From Mucilaginibacter pedocola (GTDB taxonomy: Bacteria; Bacteroidota; Bacteroidia; Sphingobacteriales; Sphingobacteriaceae), in NCBI RefSeq assembly GCF_002013915.1, contig NZ_MBTF01000039.1, positions 248,001-312,000 on the forward strand: DNA of 64,000 nucleotides, written 5' to 3'. This document shows, in pieces, positions 1 to 8,545 of this stretch. Each line of letters opens with the position of its first letter. Position 1 is the first letter of the stretch. Below the pieces are notes generated by a model, which was not told the DNA's origin, searched no databases, and worked only from the letters and a program-made list of their open reading frames with translations. The position numbers were made by a program, and so were the translations under genes.

Positions 1-1
1 C

Positions 2-214
2 TTTAAGAATATCAGCGATCAAATGACGAAATTGCTGTGCACCGTTGTGCCGGCTGGCCTGGAAGAATTTTTTGAAGAAATTGGCGAGCCTGTTGCGGCA
101 GGCCAGTTTTTGCCCCCGCCGAGCATGAATACTGCATCGCTCAAGCGGATCCAGGACATCGCCAAATCGCACGGGCAGTTATTGTATCCGCCGGATTTCC
201 TGGATAAGCGGTAG
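2..214 (+). CDS. Cupin-domain protein, C-terminal end (partial)
   Basis: The reading frame is open from the left window edge and ends with TAG at 212-214, so only about 70 C-terminal residues are visible. The stretch PAGLEEFFEEIGEPV followed by a Pro-rich turn and a helix ending in LLYPPDFL resembles the C-terminal tail of small Bacteroidetes cupins of the quercetin-dioxygenase-like type. No metal-binding His cluster is inside the window, so activity cannot be judged. The gene converges with the Crp-type regulator; the two stop codons abut without a gap. The first internal ATG (23) is probably not the start because the frame continues upstream. Confidence 0.55.
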   Translation, partial: FKNISDQMTKLLCTVVPAGLEEFFEEIGEPVAAGQFLPPPSMNTASLKRIQDIAKSHGQLLYPPDFLDKR

Positions 215-793
215 TTAGCCTTTAATGGCATGCTTCCGGACCCGGCTCAGGGTTTCGCGGGTCAGGCCCAGGAAAGAGGCGATCATGTACAAGGGGATGC
301 GGTTGTAAAGCGTTGGGTACTGCTGCACGAACTTTTCATAACGCAACTCAGCCGGATCGCTGATGTTGCTGAAGATCCTGTTCTGATGGGCCTCGAAATT
401 TCGGGTGGTCAGTACATCGATGATCCGCCTGAAGTTCGGCGAAGCGGCAAGCAACCCCTCCCAATTCTCCTTGGAAAAGCGGATCAGCTCACTGTCCTCC
501 AGCGCTTCGATATAACACTGGGAGGGCTTATCGGACATGAAGCTGGTAAAATCTGATATCCACCAGTTCTCTATGGCGAACCGCATGATGTGTTCTTGCC
601 GGTCATCCCCGATACGGAATAAGCGGAAACTGCCTTTGACGACGAACCCGACAAAATCCCTGATCTCGCCTTCTTCCAGCAGGTATTGACCCTTCCGTGC
701 CCTTTTTAGCAACGAAGCATTGGCGATCAGTTCCAGATCATCCGGGGCCAGCTGTCCGCTTTGCTGAAGATAGGTTATAAAAATTGGCGACAT
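215..793 (-). CDS. Crp/Fnr-family transcriptional regulator
   Basis: 192 residues. An N-terminal cyclic-nucleotide-binding-like beta roll (about residues 15-120, with LLEEGEIRDFVGFVVKGSFR) precedes a short C-terminal helix-turn-helix whose recognition part reads MIASFLGLTRETLSRVRK. This is the architecture of small Bacteroidetes Crp-like regulators. I see no obvious cAMP phosphate-binding RSA signature and no Fnr cysteine cluster, so the ligand is unknown. It lies 90 nt downstream of the MFS exporter on the same strand and may regulate or be cotranscribed with it. The family call is solid; the target is inference. Confidence 0.85.
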   Translation of the reverse strand: MSPIFITYLQQSGQLAPDDLELIANASLLKRARKGQYLLEEGEIRDFVGFVVKGSFRLFRIGDDRQEHIMRFAIENWWISDFTSFMSDKPSQCYIEALEDSELIRFSKENWEGLLAASPNFRRIIDVLTTRNFEAHQNRIFSNISDPAELRYEKFVQQYPTLYNRIPLYMIASFLGLTRETLSRVRKHAIKG

Positions 794-882
794 TCGAACG
801 GCTTTTTAACAAAGCTATTCAAATGCAGCTATATATTTCAAGTGTAACGCTGATATGTCGTTCAAATGACCTTGCTGCAGGC

Positions 883-2079
883 TTATTTTTTAGCATCAGC
901 CCGGCCCTTTTGCTTTTGAAAGGCGATCATGCCGGTCAGGGCTGCAGCGACCGCGACCACGCTTCCTGTGATATAGTTCACCTTCCCGCCAAAGTGGTCA
1001 TAGAAAAAGCCGCCGGCAGCAGCCCCGATCATGATCCCCAACTGGATGGTGGCTACCAATGCGCCGCCGCCGCTCTCGGCCTCATCCGGCACGGTCCGGG
1101 TGATCCACATATTCCAGCCGATCTGCGCAATGCCGAAGAGCAGTCCCCATAATGCCGTCAGGCAGGAAACAGCAATCACCTGGTACGCAAAAACTACCGT
1201 CAGTCCGACCATTGCCCCCATCATTAAGGAGCAACAGGTCAGTGTTTTATAAATATCCTTTTCAAGCGGGAAGCGGCCCAAAGTGGTTCCTGCGAGATTG
1301 GCCAGGCTGAAACACAGCAGCACCGTTGCTATATGCGGCCCGCTTACACCGGTCAATGTTTCCAGGAAAGGACGCAGATAGGTGAAAAAGATGCCGTAGC
1401 CGGCGAATACTAATGCAACCGCCATCATGCCCGCCAGCATTCCGGGACGTTTAAACAGCAACACGATGGTGCGCAGGGCCGGAGGTTTGGAACCGCTGAT
1501 GGAAGGCAATGCAAGTGCCTGCCATAGCAGGGCGATCATTCCTAAACCTGAAGTGGCGAAGAACACGCTCCGCCAGCCGATGATGATGCCGAGGAAACTG
1601 CTGAGCGGTGCGGCGATCACCGTAGCAGCGGAAACCGCTCCGAAAACGACGGACAAGGCCGTTGGCAATGAATGGGACGGTACCAGGCGCATCACGGTCG
1701 CTACGCATAAACTCCAGAATCCACCCAAACCGATGCCAAGAATGATCCTGCCGGTCAACAACAGCACATAGCTATTCGCGAAACCAACCAAGAAGTTGGC
1801 GATCACCTGCAACAAACCAAGCAGTAGCAATACGTTCCGCCGGTCATACCCGCCTGTGTCGGCCGGTGTTATCAGACTGGATATCATAGCCACCAAAGCG
1901 GTGATCGATATGGCTTGTCCGGCCTGCCCTTCGGCGATAAGCAGGTCCTTTGCAATAGGTGTCAACAGGCTTACCGGCAAGAACTCGGATATGATCAGGC
2001 CGGACACGGCAAGAGACAATGCATACACCGCGTTCCACGAAGTCGCGGACGCGGTGTTCAGCGTTCTATTATCGTTCAT
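883..2079 (-). CDS. MFS efflux transporter (DHA1/NepI-like)
   Basis: 398 residues from the ATG at 2079; the frame is open further upstream to 2277 but that extension is polar, lacks family character and would run into the SDR gene, so the internal start beginning MNDNRTLNT is preferred. About twelve hydrophobic segments are visible. Membrane segment 2 is followed by the MFS loop PADTGGYDRRNVLLL and a segment GRIILGIGLGGFWSL, as in drug and nucleoside exporters of the AraJ/NepI branch. It would export a small organic compound across the inner membrane by proton antiport. The SDR gene lies 47 nt upstream, so the two may be one transcript. Confidence 0.82.
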   Translation of the reverse strand: MNDNRTLNTASATSWNAVYALSLAVSGLIISEFLPVSLLTPIAKDLLIAEGQAGQAISITALVAMISSLITPADTGGYDRRNVLLLLGLLQVIANFLVGFANSYVLLLTGRIILGIGLGGFWSLCVATVMRLVPSHSLPTALSVVFGAVSAATVIAAPLSSFLGIIIGWRSVFFATSGLGMIALLWQALALPSISGSKPPALRTIVLLFKRPGMLAGMMAVALVFAGYGIFFTYLRPFLETLTGVSGPHIATVLLCFSLANLAGTTLGRFPLEKDIYKTLTCCSLMMGAMVGLTVVFAYQVIAVSCLTALWGLLFGIAQIGWNMWITRTVPDEAESGGGALVATIQLGIMIGAAAGGFFYDHFGGKVNYITGSVVAVAAALTGMIAFQKQKGRADAKK

Positions 2080-2126
2080 AATAATTGAATAAGAGCGGGC
2101 GGTAACAAATACCGCCCGTAAAAAGA

Positions 2127-2894
2127 TCATTTCATCAGGCTGATATTGGTCATACCACCGTCGGAGATCAACTCCGTGCCGACGATAAATGCAGAATCGT
2201 CCGAGGCCAGGAAAGCGGCTGCTTTGCCCATATCTACAGGAGAGCCCATTCTGCCTATAGGTATCTGGTTTACCCAAAGCTGTTTGACACTCGCCAACTG
2301 TTCTTCCGGAACGATCTTGCCGAACACGGGGGTATCGATCGAACCCGGTGACAGCGTATTTACCCTTATCCTCCTGGACAGAAGGTCCAATGACAAGCCC
2401 TTGGCCAGCGAGACAACCGCCGCTTTGGCCGCAGCGTAGATGGTCATGCCCGGGGCAGCACGGTGCGCGGCGGTCGAGCCGATAAGGATGATGGATGCGC
2501 CGTCATTCAGGAAGGGCAATGCTTTTTTTACGGAAAAGTAAGTGCTTTTCAGATTGAGGTCCATATACAGGTCGTAATTATCCTCGGTCACCTCGTTGAT
2601 GCCTGCCATCGGCTGGCCGTCGACAATGCCGCCGGCATTGACCACCAGCGTATCGATCTTGCCGAACCGTTCGTCAGTTGTTTTAAACATATTTTCAAGG
2701 TCGTCGAGATTGGTCACGTCGCCTTTGATACCGATAAAACCGTCGCCTAATTCTTTTAAGGCGCTGTCCAGCGTCGCCTGGTTCCTGCCGGTGATCGCGC
2801 CTTTGGCGCCTTCGTTTTTGAGTGCTTCGGCTATGCCGAAACCTATTCCGCTGTTACCACCGGTAACAACGGCCACTTTGTTGGTTAACTTCAT
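2127..2894 (-). CDS. Short-chain dehydrogenase/reductase
   Basis: 255 residues, normal length for a classical SDR. The Rossmann cofactor motif TGGNSGIG is at about residues 11-18, NAGG at about 86-89, the catalytic Ser in ILIGSTAAH and the Tyr-Lys pair in YAAAKAAV; all active-site residues are present. The C-terminal part ends with SDGGMTNISLMK, a typical SDR dimer tail. It should be an NAD(P)-dependent alcohol dehydrogenase or ketoreductase in the cytoplasm; substrate unknown. It probably heads a transcript with the MFS exporter. Confidence 0.85.
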   Translation of the reverse strand: MKLTNKVAVVTGGNSGIGFGIAEALKNEGAKGAITGRNQATLDSALKELGDGFIGIKGDVTNLDDLENMFKTTDERFGKIDTLVVNAGGIVDGQPMAGINEVTEDNYDLYMDLNLKSTYFSVKKALPFLNDGASIILIGSTAAHRAAPGMTIYAAAKAAVVSLAKGLSLDLLSRRIRVNTLSPGSIDTPVFGKIVPEEQLASVKQLWVNQIPIGRMGSPVDMGKAAAFLASDDSAFIVGTELISDGGMTNISLMK

Positions 2895-3025
2895 TTTGTA
2901 TTTTCTATTTTAGCACAAAATTGGCACATTCGAGATTGGGCAAAGAGGACATTTATCTATAAATCGCTGTGATAAATGTCAATAAATACAGTTCGGGCTG
3001 ATGTGTGCTAACGAAGTTTACACGA

Positions 3026-3373
3026 TCACTCGGCCGAAAATATTTTAGGTTTGCCCCTTATGTCTGGCAATATCCGCGAAAAATGGCTCACGTTGGAAAA
3101 GCCGACCGTGAACGCAGCCGCAGTCACGAAGTAATGTCGATACCTGATCAATTCTGCCGCTCGGTAGATCCGTGATTTTTGGTGATAACTGCCCAATGAG
3201 TGACCAAAGACCTGTTTGAATGACCTATTGAGTTTGCTTTCGCTCATGTGGGTAGATGCAGCTAACTTTTTAAGGCTCGCCGGTGCTGCGAAATTTTGGA
3301 TCAGCTGATTCCTGATCGCGCAAATGGCTTTCGGACCTTTCCCGCGCGGCTTTGATCGCCGGCTTAGGGGCAT
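3026..3373 (-). pseudogene. AraC-family regulator, C-terminal DNA-binding remnant
   Basis: 115 residues that match only the C-terminal AraC double helix-turn-helix: LKKLAASTHMSESKLNRSF, then KQVFGHSLGSYHQKSR and a degraded second helix-turn-helix AAFTVGFSNVSHFSRI. The N-terminal sensing domain is missing; the first 15 codons overlap the HxlR gene in another frame. I read this as a 5'-truncated gene brought against the HxlR gene by a deletion. The tail KPKIFSAE also departs from the normal end. A related short copy sits at 33688-33738. Confidence 0.6.
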
Positions 3374-3674
3374 TATCCCAATTATATAAGGTCATGAGCG
3401 GCGGGACCAGGCTTTCGCTGAGCGCGGTCAGGGTATAATATTCCATTTTAGGCGGGATCTGCGGATCCATTTTACGTTCCAGTAAGGCATCCGCTTCCAG
3501 CATTTTAAGGGTTTCCGTTAGCAGTATTGGGGAAATGGCATCGATCAGTTGGGACAATTCTTTGAAGGGAATTGTGCCATGATCGGAGCGCATAACGACC
3601 CTTAACATGGGCCATTTGTCGCCTACGCGGCTCAAAAATTTTTTACCGGGCAGTTGTCGCGGTCGTTTTTGCAC
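3270..3674 (-). CDS. HxlR-family winged-helix regulator with aberrant tail
   Basis: 134 residues. The HxlR core spans about residues 10-100: VGDKWPMLRVVMRSDHGTI, a helix FKELSQLIDAISPILLTETLKMLE and the wing PQIPPKMEYYTLTALSESL, followed by the usual closing helix LVPPLMTLYNWD. Beyond that, about 30 residues read through the AraC remnant in the wrong frame and resemble nothing in the family, so the natural C-terminus was probably lost. The DNA-binding core looks intact and may still function. A conserved Cys near the N-terminus used by HxlR redox sensors is not visible. Confidence 0.7.
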   Translation of the reverse strand: MQKRPRQLPGKKFLSRVGDKWPMLRVVMRSDHGTIPFKELSQLIDAISPILLTETLKMLEADALLERKMDPQIPPKMEYYTLTALSESLVPPLMTLYNWDNAPKPAIKAARERSESHLRDQESADPKFRSTGEP

Positions 3675-4049
3675 TTTAATAAAATTGCCTTTTTTATAAG
3701 TTTTTGATATTCAGCAACGGTTAATTCGCTGTAAGTGAACTGCAAGCAGGTAACTTCTTGTCTCATTAGCAAAAAGTGGGCATTGGCGTATCCAAGACCG
3801 AGTAGCGGCTGAGAGCGTTGAGGTGATCGTGCATGGCCGTATGGGAAAATAGTCTACCAGATATTCAGTTTTAAAGGAAAGGTCTTACTGTTAAGATTTA
3901 GGACAAATAGTATTTATTTGTCGACATTCGTCGACTACACCATCACATCATAACTGTTCGTTTTTCCCCACGTTATAATGAGGCAAAGAATGTAAGATCT
4001 AAAAGGATGATCTTTATTTATCAGGTACGGATCTTGCTCAGCCGCTTGT
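3675..4049. other. Intergenic stretch without a gene
   Basis: About 375 bases between the divergent HxlR and response-regulator genes. No ORF with family character was found. It holds two GTCGAC hexamers (listed separately) and must contain both promoters, though no clear -7 element of the TAnnTTTG kind could be assigned. Confidence 0.5.
3920..3935. promoter_or_regulatory. Paired GTCGAC palindromes, possible operator
   Basis: Two perfect GTCGAC hexamers start exactly 10 bp apart (3920 and 3930), one helical turn, separated by ATTC. They lie about 115 bp upstream of the response-regulator start. Same-face spacing suits a dimeric regulator, but hexamers are short and chance is possible. Confidence 0.2.
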
Positions 4050-4409
4050 ATGAGCAAGCGAATATTGATCATAGATGATGATGAAAACATCCTGGATATT
4101 CTGCATATCATATTCCGGGAGGAAGGCTATAATGTGATCGTGTCAACGAGTGGTGACGCCAGTGAGCATATCCATATGCTCAATCCGGATCTGATCTTAC
4201 TTGACGTTCGTATTGATGGTTACCCTAAACGTGGAGACGAAATATGTGCCGAGATCAAAGCCACGTATTCGAAAAAAATGCCTATTATCCTGGTTTCCGC
4301 TGAAACTGACCTCGATATGTTAGCAAATGAATGCGGTGCTGACCTGTATTTTCAAAAGCCTTTTGATATTTATGACTTGCTGTTCAGGGTCAAAGCCTAT
4401 CTGGTGTAA
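4050..4409 (+). CDS. Stand-alone response-regulator receiver domain
   Basis: 119 residues forming a single CheY-like receiver with no output domain. The acidic pocket IIDDDENI is at the N-terminus, the phospho-acceptor Asp lies in LILLDVRIDG, a Ser in LVSAETD takes the switch Ser/Thr place, and the conserved Lys is in FQKPFDIYDL. It is followed 54 nt later by a DUF892 ferritin-like gene. The same receiver-DUF892 pairing recurs at 9464-10368, so the two probably act together. The cognate kinase is not adjacent. Confidence 0.9.
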   Translation: MSKRILIIDDDENILDILHIIFREEGYNVIVSTSGDASEHIHMLNPDLILLDVRIDGYPKRGDEICAEIKATYSKKMPIILVSAETDLDMLANECGADLYFQKPFDIYDLLFRVKAYLV

Positions 4410-4463
4410 ACAGCGGCAGCTTAATGATGTCTAATTATTATATTTGGTTTTTTGTTCAACCTC

Positions 4464-4991
4464 ATGGAAGAAAGACCAGAACACACTAACTCCGGAAAGA
4501 TCACCGTCGGGCCTGAAAAACTAAGGGCCTATTTTATTAATAATCTTGATAAGATCTACACTGCAAAAAATCATCTGGTCAAACATCTGCCGGAGATCGC
4601 TGATGAGGCTCATTTTTCTGACCTGCGTTTGGCTATAATGGAAACACTGGAAGATGTGGAAAAACAGATCACCCGAATGGAGATCATCTATTCATTACTT
4701 GACGCAGAGCGATCAAGGGGAACTTTTAGCGGTTTGGCAGGCATGATCGATGATGCTTTTGAAGACATCAGGTTACATGGAACCGATCCTGAATTACGAG
4801 ACCTGTCTATTGCTTTTTATCTTCAAAATATTGAAAGTGTGGAGATGGCTTCCTTCCAGGTGCTGGAGATGGCGGCTGTTAAGTTCAATAATAAACAGGT
4901 CCAGCAATTGATCAAAGAGAATTATGATGAAGCAAAAGCAAATAGAACACTTTTATTGCTAATAACGGCGAAGTACATTACCGCGAAGTAA
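4464..4991 (+). CDS. Ferritin-like DUF892 (YciE/YciF type) protein
   Basis: About 175 residues from ATG 4464; a TTG at 4452 in the same frame is a less likely start. Four helices of a ferritin-like bundle are visible: KLRAYFINNLDKIYTAKNHL, the Glu-rich ITRMEIIYSLLD, ELRDLSIAFYLQNIESVEMA and a C-terminal LIKENYDEAKANRTLLLLI. This matches the YciE/YciF family, dimeric metal-binding proteins linked to stress responses. The paralogue at 9464-9997 follows the same plan. Molecular role unknown; linkage to a receiver suggests stress-signal dependence. Confidence 0.8.
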   Translation: MEERPEHTNSGKITVGPEKLRAYFINNLDKIYTAKNHLVKHLPEIADEAHFSDLRLAIMETLEDVEKQITRMEIIYSLLDAERSRGTFSGLAGMIDDAFEDIRLHGTDPELRDLSIAFYLQNIESVEMASFQVLEMAAVKFNNKQVQQLIKENYDEAKANRTLLLLITAKYITAK

Positions 4992-5490
4992 TTTGTTGCA
5001 TCGATGACACCAATAAGTGGCGAATAATAGAGACCAACACGCCATCTTCTTTGCTTACATAAGCATCAGCACCCATTGGGCGGATACGAGTTGAAAAAAG
5101 ATCTTGAGGTTGCACACAACGTAAAAATAAACAGGATATTTTTTCTTTGAAGCGACGATCAGTTCAAGCCAGTTGATCACCGGCGTATTTATATCATATC
5201 GTCGATAACTAATACATTCACCATACATCTTCCGACTTTTCGTTTCGTAGATGGTTAAGTTCATGATCACTTTTTGCAGATCATTCAGCGATCAATCGCA
5301 TCGATACGGCACCGTTGATCTGTTGTGCAATGGTAGAAGAAAATTATAATTGACAATGTAAAATGAAATGCGCTTCACGGCCTACCTGCTGAAAAGTTCA
5401 TTTACGAATGTTAGGTGATATTGAGAAACATTAAAATGAAGAAGGCCTGGAAAAATGGTAGGGCATTTTAAATAAACGTCAGATCAATTC
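4992..5490. other. Intergenic stretch without a convincing gene
   Basis: About 500 bases. A 71-codon reverse frame (5055-5270) has no family character and no initiation context that stands out, so it was not called. The right end runs into the terminator of the cold-shock gene. Confidence 0.45.
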
Positions 5491-5521
5491 AAAAAAAAAC
5501 ACCTGCCGCTGGGCAGGTGTT
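5491..5521 (-). terminator. Intrinsic terminator of the cold-shock gene
   Basis: A perfect 10-bp stem AACACCTGCC / GGCAGGTGTT with loop GCTG (5498-5521), followed on the reverse strand by a run of nine T (plus-strand A run 5491-5499). It begins 21 nt after the cold-shock stop codon, as expected for rho-independent termination. Confidence 0.9.
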
Positions 5522-5542
5522 ACGAGTAAGATATAGTGATAA

Positions 5543-5737
5543 TTAAATAACTTTTACGTTTACTGCGTTCAGGCCTTTCTTACCGTTCTCTACGTCATAG
5601 CTAACTTGATCGTTTTCGCGGATCTGATCGATCAGACCTGTTGAGTGTACAAAAACATCAGTTCTTGTATCACTTTGTGAAATAAATCCGAAACCTTTTG
5701 AATCGTTGAAAAATTTCACTGTTCCTTCTTTTTGCAT
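5543..5737 (-). CDS. Cold-shock domain protein (CspA family)
   Basis: 64 residues, full length for a single cold-shock domain. RNP1 reads KGFGFIS and RNP2 reads DVFVHST; the start GTVKFFNDSKGFGFI is canonical. Such proteins bind single-stranded RNA and DNA and melt secondary structure at low temperature or in stationary phase. It has its own terminator and a long AT-rich leader of more than 90 nt toward the sigma-factor gene, consistent with 5'-UTR-based cold control, though no specific element could be assigned. Confidence 0.93.
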   Translation of the reverse strand: MQKEGTVKFFNDSKGFGFISQSDTRTDVFVHSTGLIDQIRENDQVSYDVENGKKGLNAVNVKVI

Positions 5738-5907
5738 TTAATTGTTTTTATGTAAGTCGGCAAGGTAGCCTTATTAATCGGCATAATTTAACTTTTGGTA
5801 AAATAATTGAAAATAAATTTAAATTCTCTGTTTTTTAGGTTAATCGACAAACTAAACGTATATTACAATCTTTCCACCATTTGTATCTTAGGCTTTAGCC
5901 GTAACCG

Positions 5908-6765
5908 ATGAGGCAACTGAAGATCACGCCCTCGATCACCAACCGGGACAGCCGGGCACTGGACCAATATCTGAACGATATCAGTAGGATAGGCATGGTT
6001 ACAGCTGATGAGGAAGTTGCGCTCACCAGACTGATCCGGAACGGCGACCAGGCGGCACTGCACAAATTAACCTCTGCTAACCTGCGCTTTGTCGTGTCTG
6101 TCTCTAAAAAATTCAAAGATCAGGGCCTTTCCCTCAACGATCTGATCAATGAAGGAAACCTCGGGTTGATCAAGGCGGCGCGGAGGTTTGATGAAACCAA
6201 AGGTTTTAAATTTATTTCCTATGCGGTCTGGTGGATACGCCAGGGCATTATGCAGGCCATTGCTGAGCAATCACGGGTAGTGCGTTTGCCCGCCAACCAG
6301 ATCGGCGCTTTAAGCCGGCTATATCGCAAGGCCTCGCAACTGGAGCAGCAATATGAGCGGGAACCGTCCATCGAAGAGATAGCGGCAGCCATGGAGCTAT
6401 CGACAGAAAGCATTGCTGACCTGATGAGTAAATCCCGCCGTTCCTTATCATTGGACGCCAATATTAACGATGAAAGTGAAAGTTCTCTGATGGACCTGCT
6501 GGCCGCAGAAGGCGGAGCGGCCGATGAGTTGCTCATGCAGGAGTCCCTGTCTGTAGCCCTAAAAGACGCTTTAAAGCACCTGACGGAAAAAGAACGGAGC
6601 ATACTTATCCTTTTTTTCGGAATTGGCCAGGAACAGCCTTATACCCTGGAAGAAATTGCAAACCGGTATCACCTCACCCGTGAGCGGGTCAGGCAGGTAA
6701 AAGATAAGGCACTCCATCAGTTGCGGCACTCAGCCAGGAAACTTGATCTATTGAAATATCTATAA
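5908..6765 (+). CDS. RpoD/SigA-type sigma factor paralogue
   Basis: 285 residues, starting MRQLKITPSITNRDSRALDQ, the Bacteroidetes primary-sigma signature. Region 1.2/2 has ANLRFVVSVSKKFKDQGL, LINEGNLGLIKAARRFDETK and YAVWWIRQGI for -10 recognition and melting; region 3 follows; region 4 ends TRERVRQVKDKALHQLR with the helix-turn-helix for -35 recognition. Divergences from the housekeeping protein expected elsewhere in the genome (for example GMVTADEEVALTRLI and the short tail LDLLKYL) point to an accessory paralogue. It is divergent from the cold-shock gene, suggesting a stress role. Targets are inference. Confidence 0.88.
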   Translation: MRQLKITPSITNRDSRALDQYLNDISRIGMVTADEEVALTRLIRNGDQAALHKLTSANLRFVVSVSKKFKDQGLSLNDLINEGNLGLIKAARRFDETKGFKFISYAVWWIRQGIMQAIAEQSRVVRLPANQIGALSRLYRKASQLEQQYEREPSIEEIAAAMELSTESIADLMSKSRRSLSLDANINDESESSLMDLLAAEGGAADELLMQESLSVALKDALKHLTEKERSILILFFGIGQEQPYTLEEIANRYHLTRERVRQVKDKALHQLRHSARKLDLLKYL

Positions 6766-6888
6766 ATCTATCTTAACGAAGTGCGGGGCCGGTCAAGCTG
6801 TATTTAATATCCATGCAGCTATGATAAGCAGACGCGATCGAAGATCAGGTTGGCACTATATGTTCTGCTAACTATTAAATGATCAGCT

Positions 6889-7374
6889 ATGATATACCGG
6901 ACAGGATTTGCACTGAACGACAACGGCCTTGAACGTTACATCCAGGTGGAAACGATACTTGCTTTTTACGAGCAGCAGTTCATCAGTACAGGCAAGCATC
7001 TCTTATTTGAAGACGAGATGTTCATAGGGAACGCCACCCTGGATAATGATAATTATACGCTTCGCGGTTTCGAAAATTTCGATGATGCAGCGAAGGCCGG
7101 GATCGAGCTCTTTTTAAGAGAACTGACCGTTCCGCATCAGCAGGAATTGATGTCGGCCTTTGGTTTCGGCATACAGTCGGCTGACGAATTGATCTTTTGT
7201 GAGGTTATACTGAAAGACAAAAGCACTTATACCGTCTGGATGAATGGCTCACAGGTCGCTGAATTAACGCAGGACAGCAAATGCAAATGGCATCAGCTTA
7301 CAGGTGAGAAATTACGGCCATCTGTGTTCAGAGAGATCACAGAGCGGGTGGAGGGGTATTATGACCAGTTGTAA
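6889..7374 (+). CDS. Hypothetical protein
   Basis: 161 residues, no recognised domain. Polar and acidic, with no signal peptide or membrane segment; N-terminal MIYRTGFALNDNGLERYIQ and a centre rich in aromatic and acidic residues. Codon usage resembles neighbours, and the ATG follows a 120-nt gap after the sigma gene, so it is probably real and separately transcribed. I cannot name a function. Confidence 0.6.
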   Translation: MIYRTGFALNDNGLERYIQVETILAFYEQQFISTGKHLLFEDEMFIGNATLDNDNYTLRGFENFDDAAKAGIELFLRELTVPHQQELMSAFGFGIQSADELIFCEVILKDKSTYTVWMNGSQVAELTQDSKCKWHQLTGEKLRPSVFREITERVEGYYDQL

Positions 7375-7679
7375 CCTGCCAGATGCAAAGGTCGTTTCGT
7401 TGGTATGCCTGCCCCAGATACATTCACTTTCCCGTGGCAGGGTGATATACATTTGCTTTATATAAAATACCTAAGGTAATTAAGAACGGCACAGCAGTGG
7501 CGGAACTTATACTAACGATCATGATCGGCTTGGTTTAATCGGAAGTTTCAATTTATGTTGGATCAGATGACCCTAAAAATAATCACCTTAACCGCTCACG
7601 GGTAAGGCGGCTAGAGATAAAGCACCCGATTACTTAAAGGATTACGCCAGGAAGCGTAATATGTGAGGTATCTAAGGAC
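7375..7679. other. Intergenic stretch with a small hairpin
   Basis: About 300 bases between convergent genes. At 7641-7660 lies ATTACGC-CAGGAA-GCGTAAT, a 7-bp stem that could weakly terminate the reverse-strand DUF3606 transcript, though the T run behind it is poor. Nothing else stands out. Confidence 0.35.
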
Positions 7680-7871
7680 TTATTTTGACCAAGTGCGTTG
7701 GTGTTTAAGCTGTTTTCTAACATCAGCTACCGCGGTTCCCGCCACCTCGATCGCGGCTTTAAGCCTAGCTGTCGTGACATTTAATTCCCGGCTCCACATT
7801 TCCAACGCATATTCGTCTTCGATGTCGATCGAGCGCTCATCAGTTGTACTTATTCTAAATCTTCTATTCAT
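7680..7871 (-). CDS. DUF3606-type small protein
   Basis: 63 residues. The pattern IDIEDEYALEMWSRELNV, then RLKAAIEVAGTAVADVRKQL, fits the DUF3606 family (about 60 residues: Asp-rich start, WS/T..(F/L)(N/G)V, then a helix with VG..V..V...L). These small basic-acidic proteins are frequent in soil bacteria and of unknown role. It lies 14 nt after the hypothetical gene upstream on the same strand, so they are probably cotranscribed. Confidence 0.7.
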   Translation of the reverse strand: MNRRFRISTTDERSIDIEDEYALEMWSRELNVTTARLKAAIEVAGTAVADVRKQLKHQRTWSK

Positions 7872-7885
7872 CTACTATTGGCCTT

Positions 7886-8275
7886 TTATTTCATGTTCAT
7901 GCTATTCCGGAATTTTCGGATCTGCGCATCAAGCAGATCGATATTCAGGCCTTCGTAATGATCTTGCCGGTATTGAGTTAATTTTTTGATGCCTTGCTCC
8001 ACATCACTGATCATTTGGCCGATATAGGCCAGCGCGCCGGCTTTGGCTTTTTCCATGGCCAGCGCTTTATCAAGATAGCCGTAGAACATCAGCTCGTCGG
8101 GTGGCAGCTCATAATAACATTGAGGAGAACCGTTCATTTCTTCAGGGTGCGCTACAGGCAAGCCGCGATCGAACTTAGCACTGGTACGTGGCTTGAAATC
8201 ATTCGACCTTACTTCGGTTACTACAGTGTCATGCTTGTAAACACGGTAAAAGCATATATAGGAGCGGTTTTTCAT
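7886..8275 (-). CDS. Hypothetical protein
   Basis: 129 residues, no recognised family. N-terminal part has a YICFYRVYKHDTVVTEVRS strand pattern; the C-terminal half is helical, with AYIGQMISDVEQGIKKLTQY and a closing basic helix. Cytoplasmic by composition. Upstream partner of the DUF3606 gene (14-nt gap). Function unknown. Confidence 0.6.
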   Translation of the reverse strand: MKNRSYICFYRVYKHDTVVTEVRSNDFKPRTSAKFDRGLPVAHPEEMNGSPQCYYELPPDELMFYGYLDKALAMEKAKAGALAYIGQMISDVEQGIKKLTQYRQDHYEGLNIDLLDAQIRKFRNSMNMK

Positions 8276-8545
8276 GATAGATCTTCTTTTGACTGTAAAT
8301 TTGTGTAAGATAACCTATTAAAGTGACATTTAACTTTTATTTTACTTATTTAACTATGGTTAAATGAATGCCACGGATAAATAATGGGTCCACCGTTCAT
8401 CTTTGGTCGTAACAAAAAACGATGGATAATAAAAACAGTTGTCCCCGACGTTAAATCACTTATTTAAGACCCCGACAGCCGACCGATCTTGAAAGCGTAA
8501 AGTCTAAAAGAAGGATCTGAAGCATCAAAAAAAAGATGAGTAGTT

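Noticed and set aside
5055-5270. 71-codon reverse frame in the gap before the cold-shock gene
   Set aside because: No family character, low-complexity hydrophobic end, and no supporting neighbour or initiation context.
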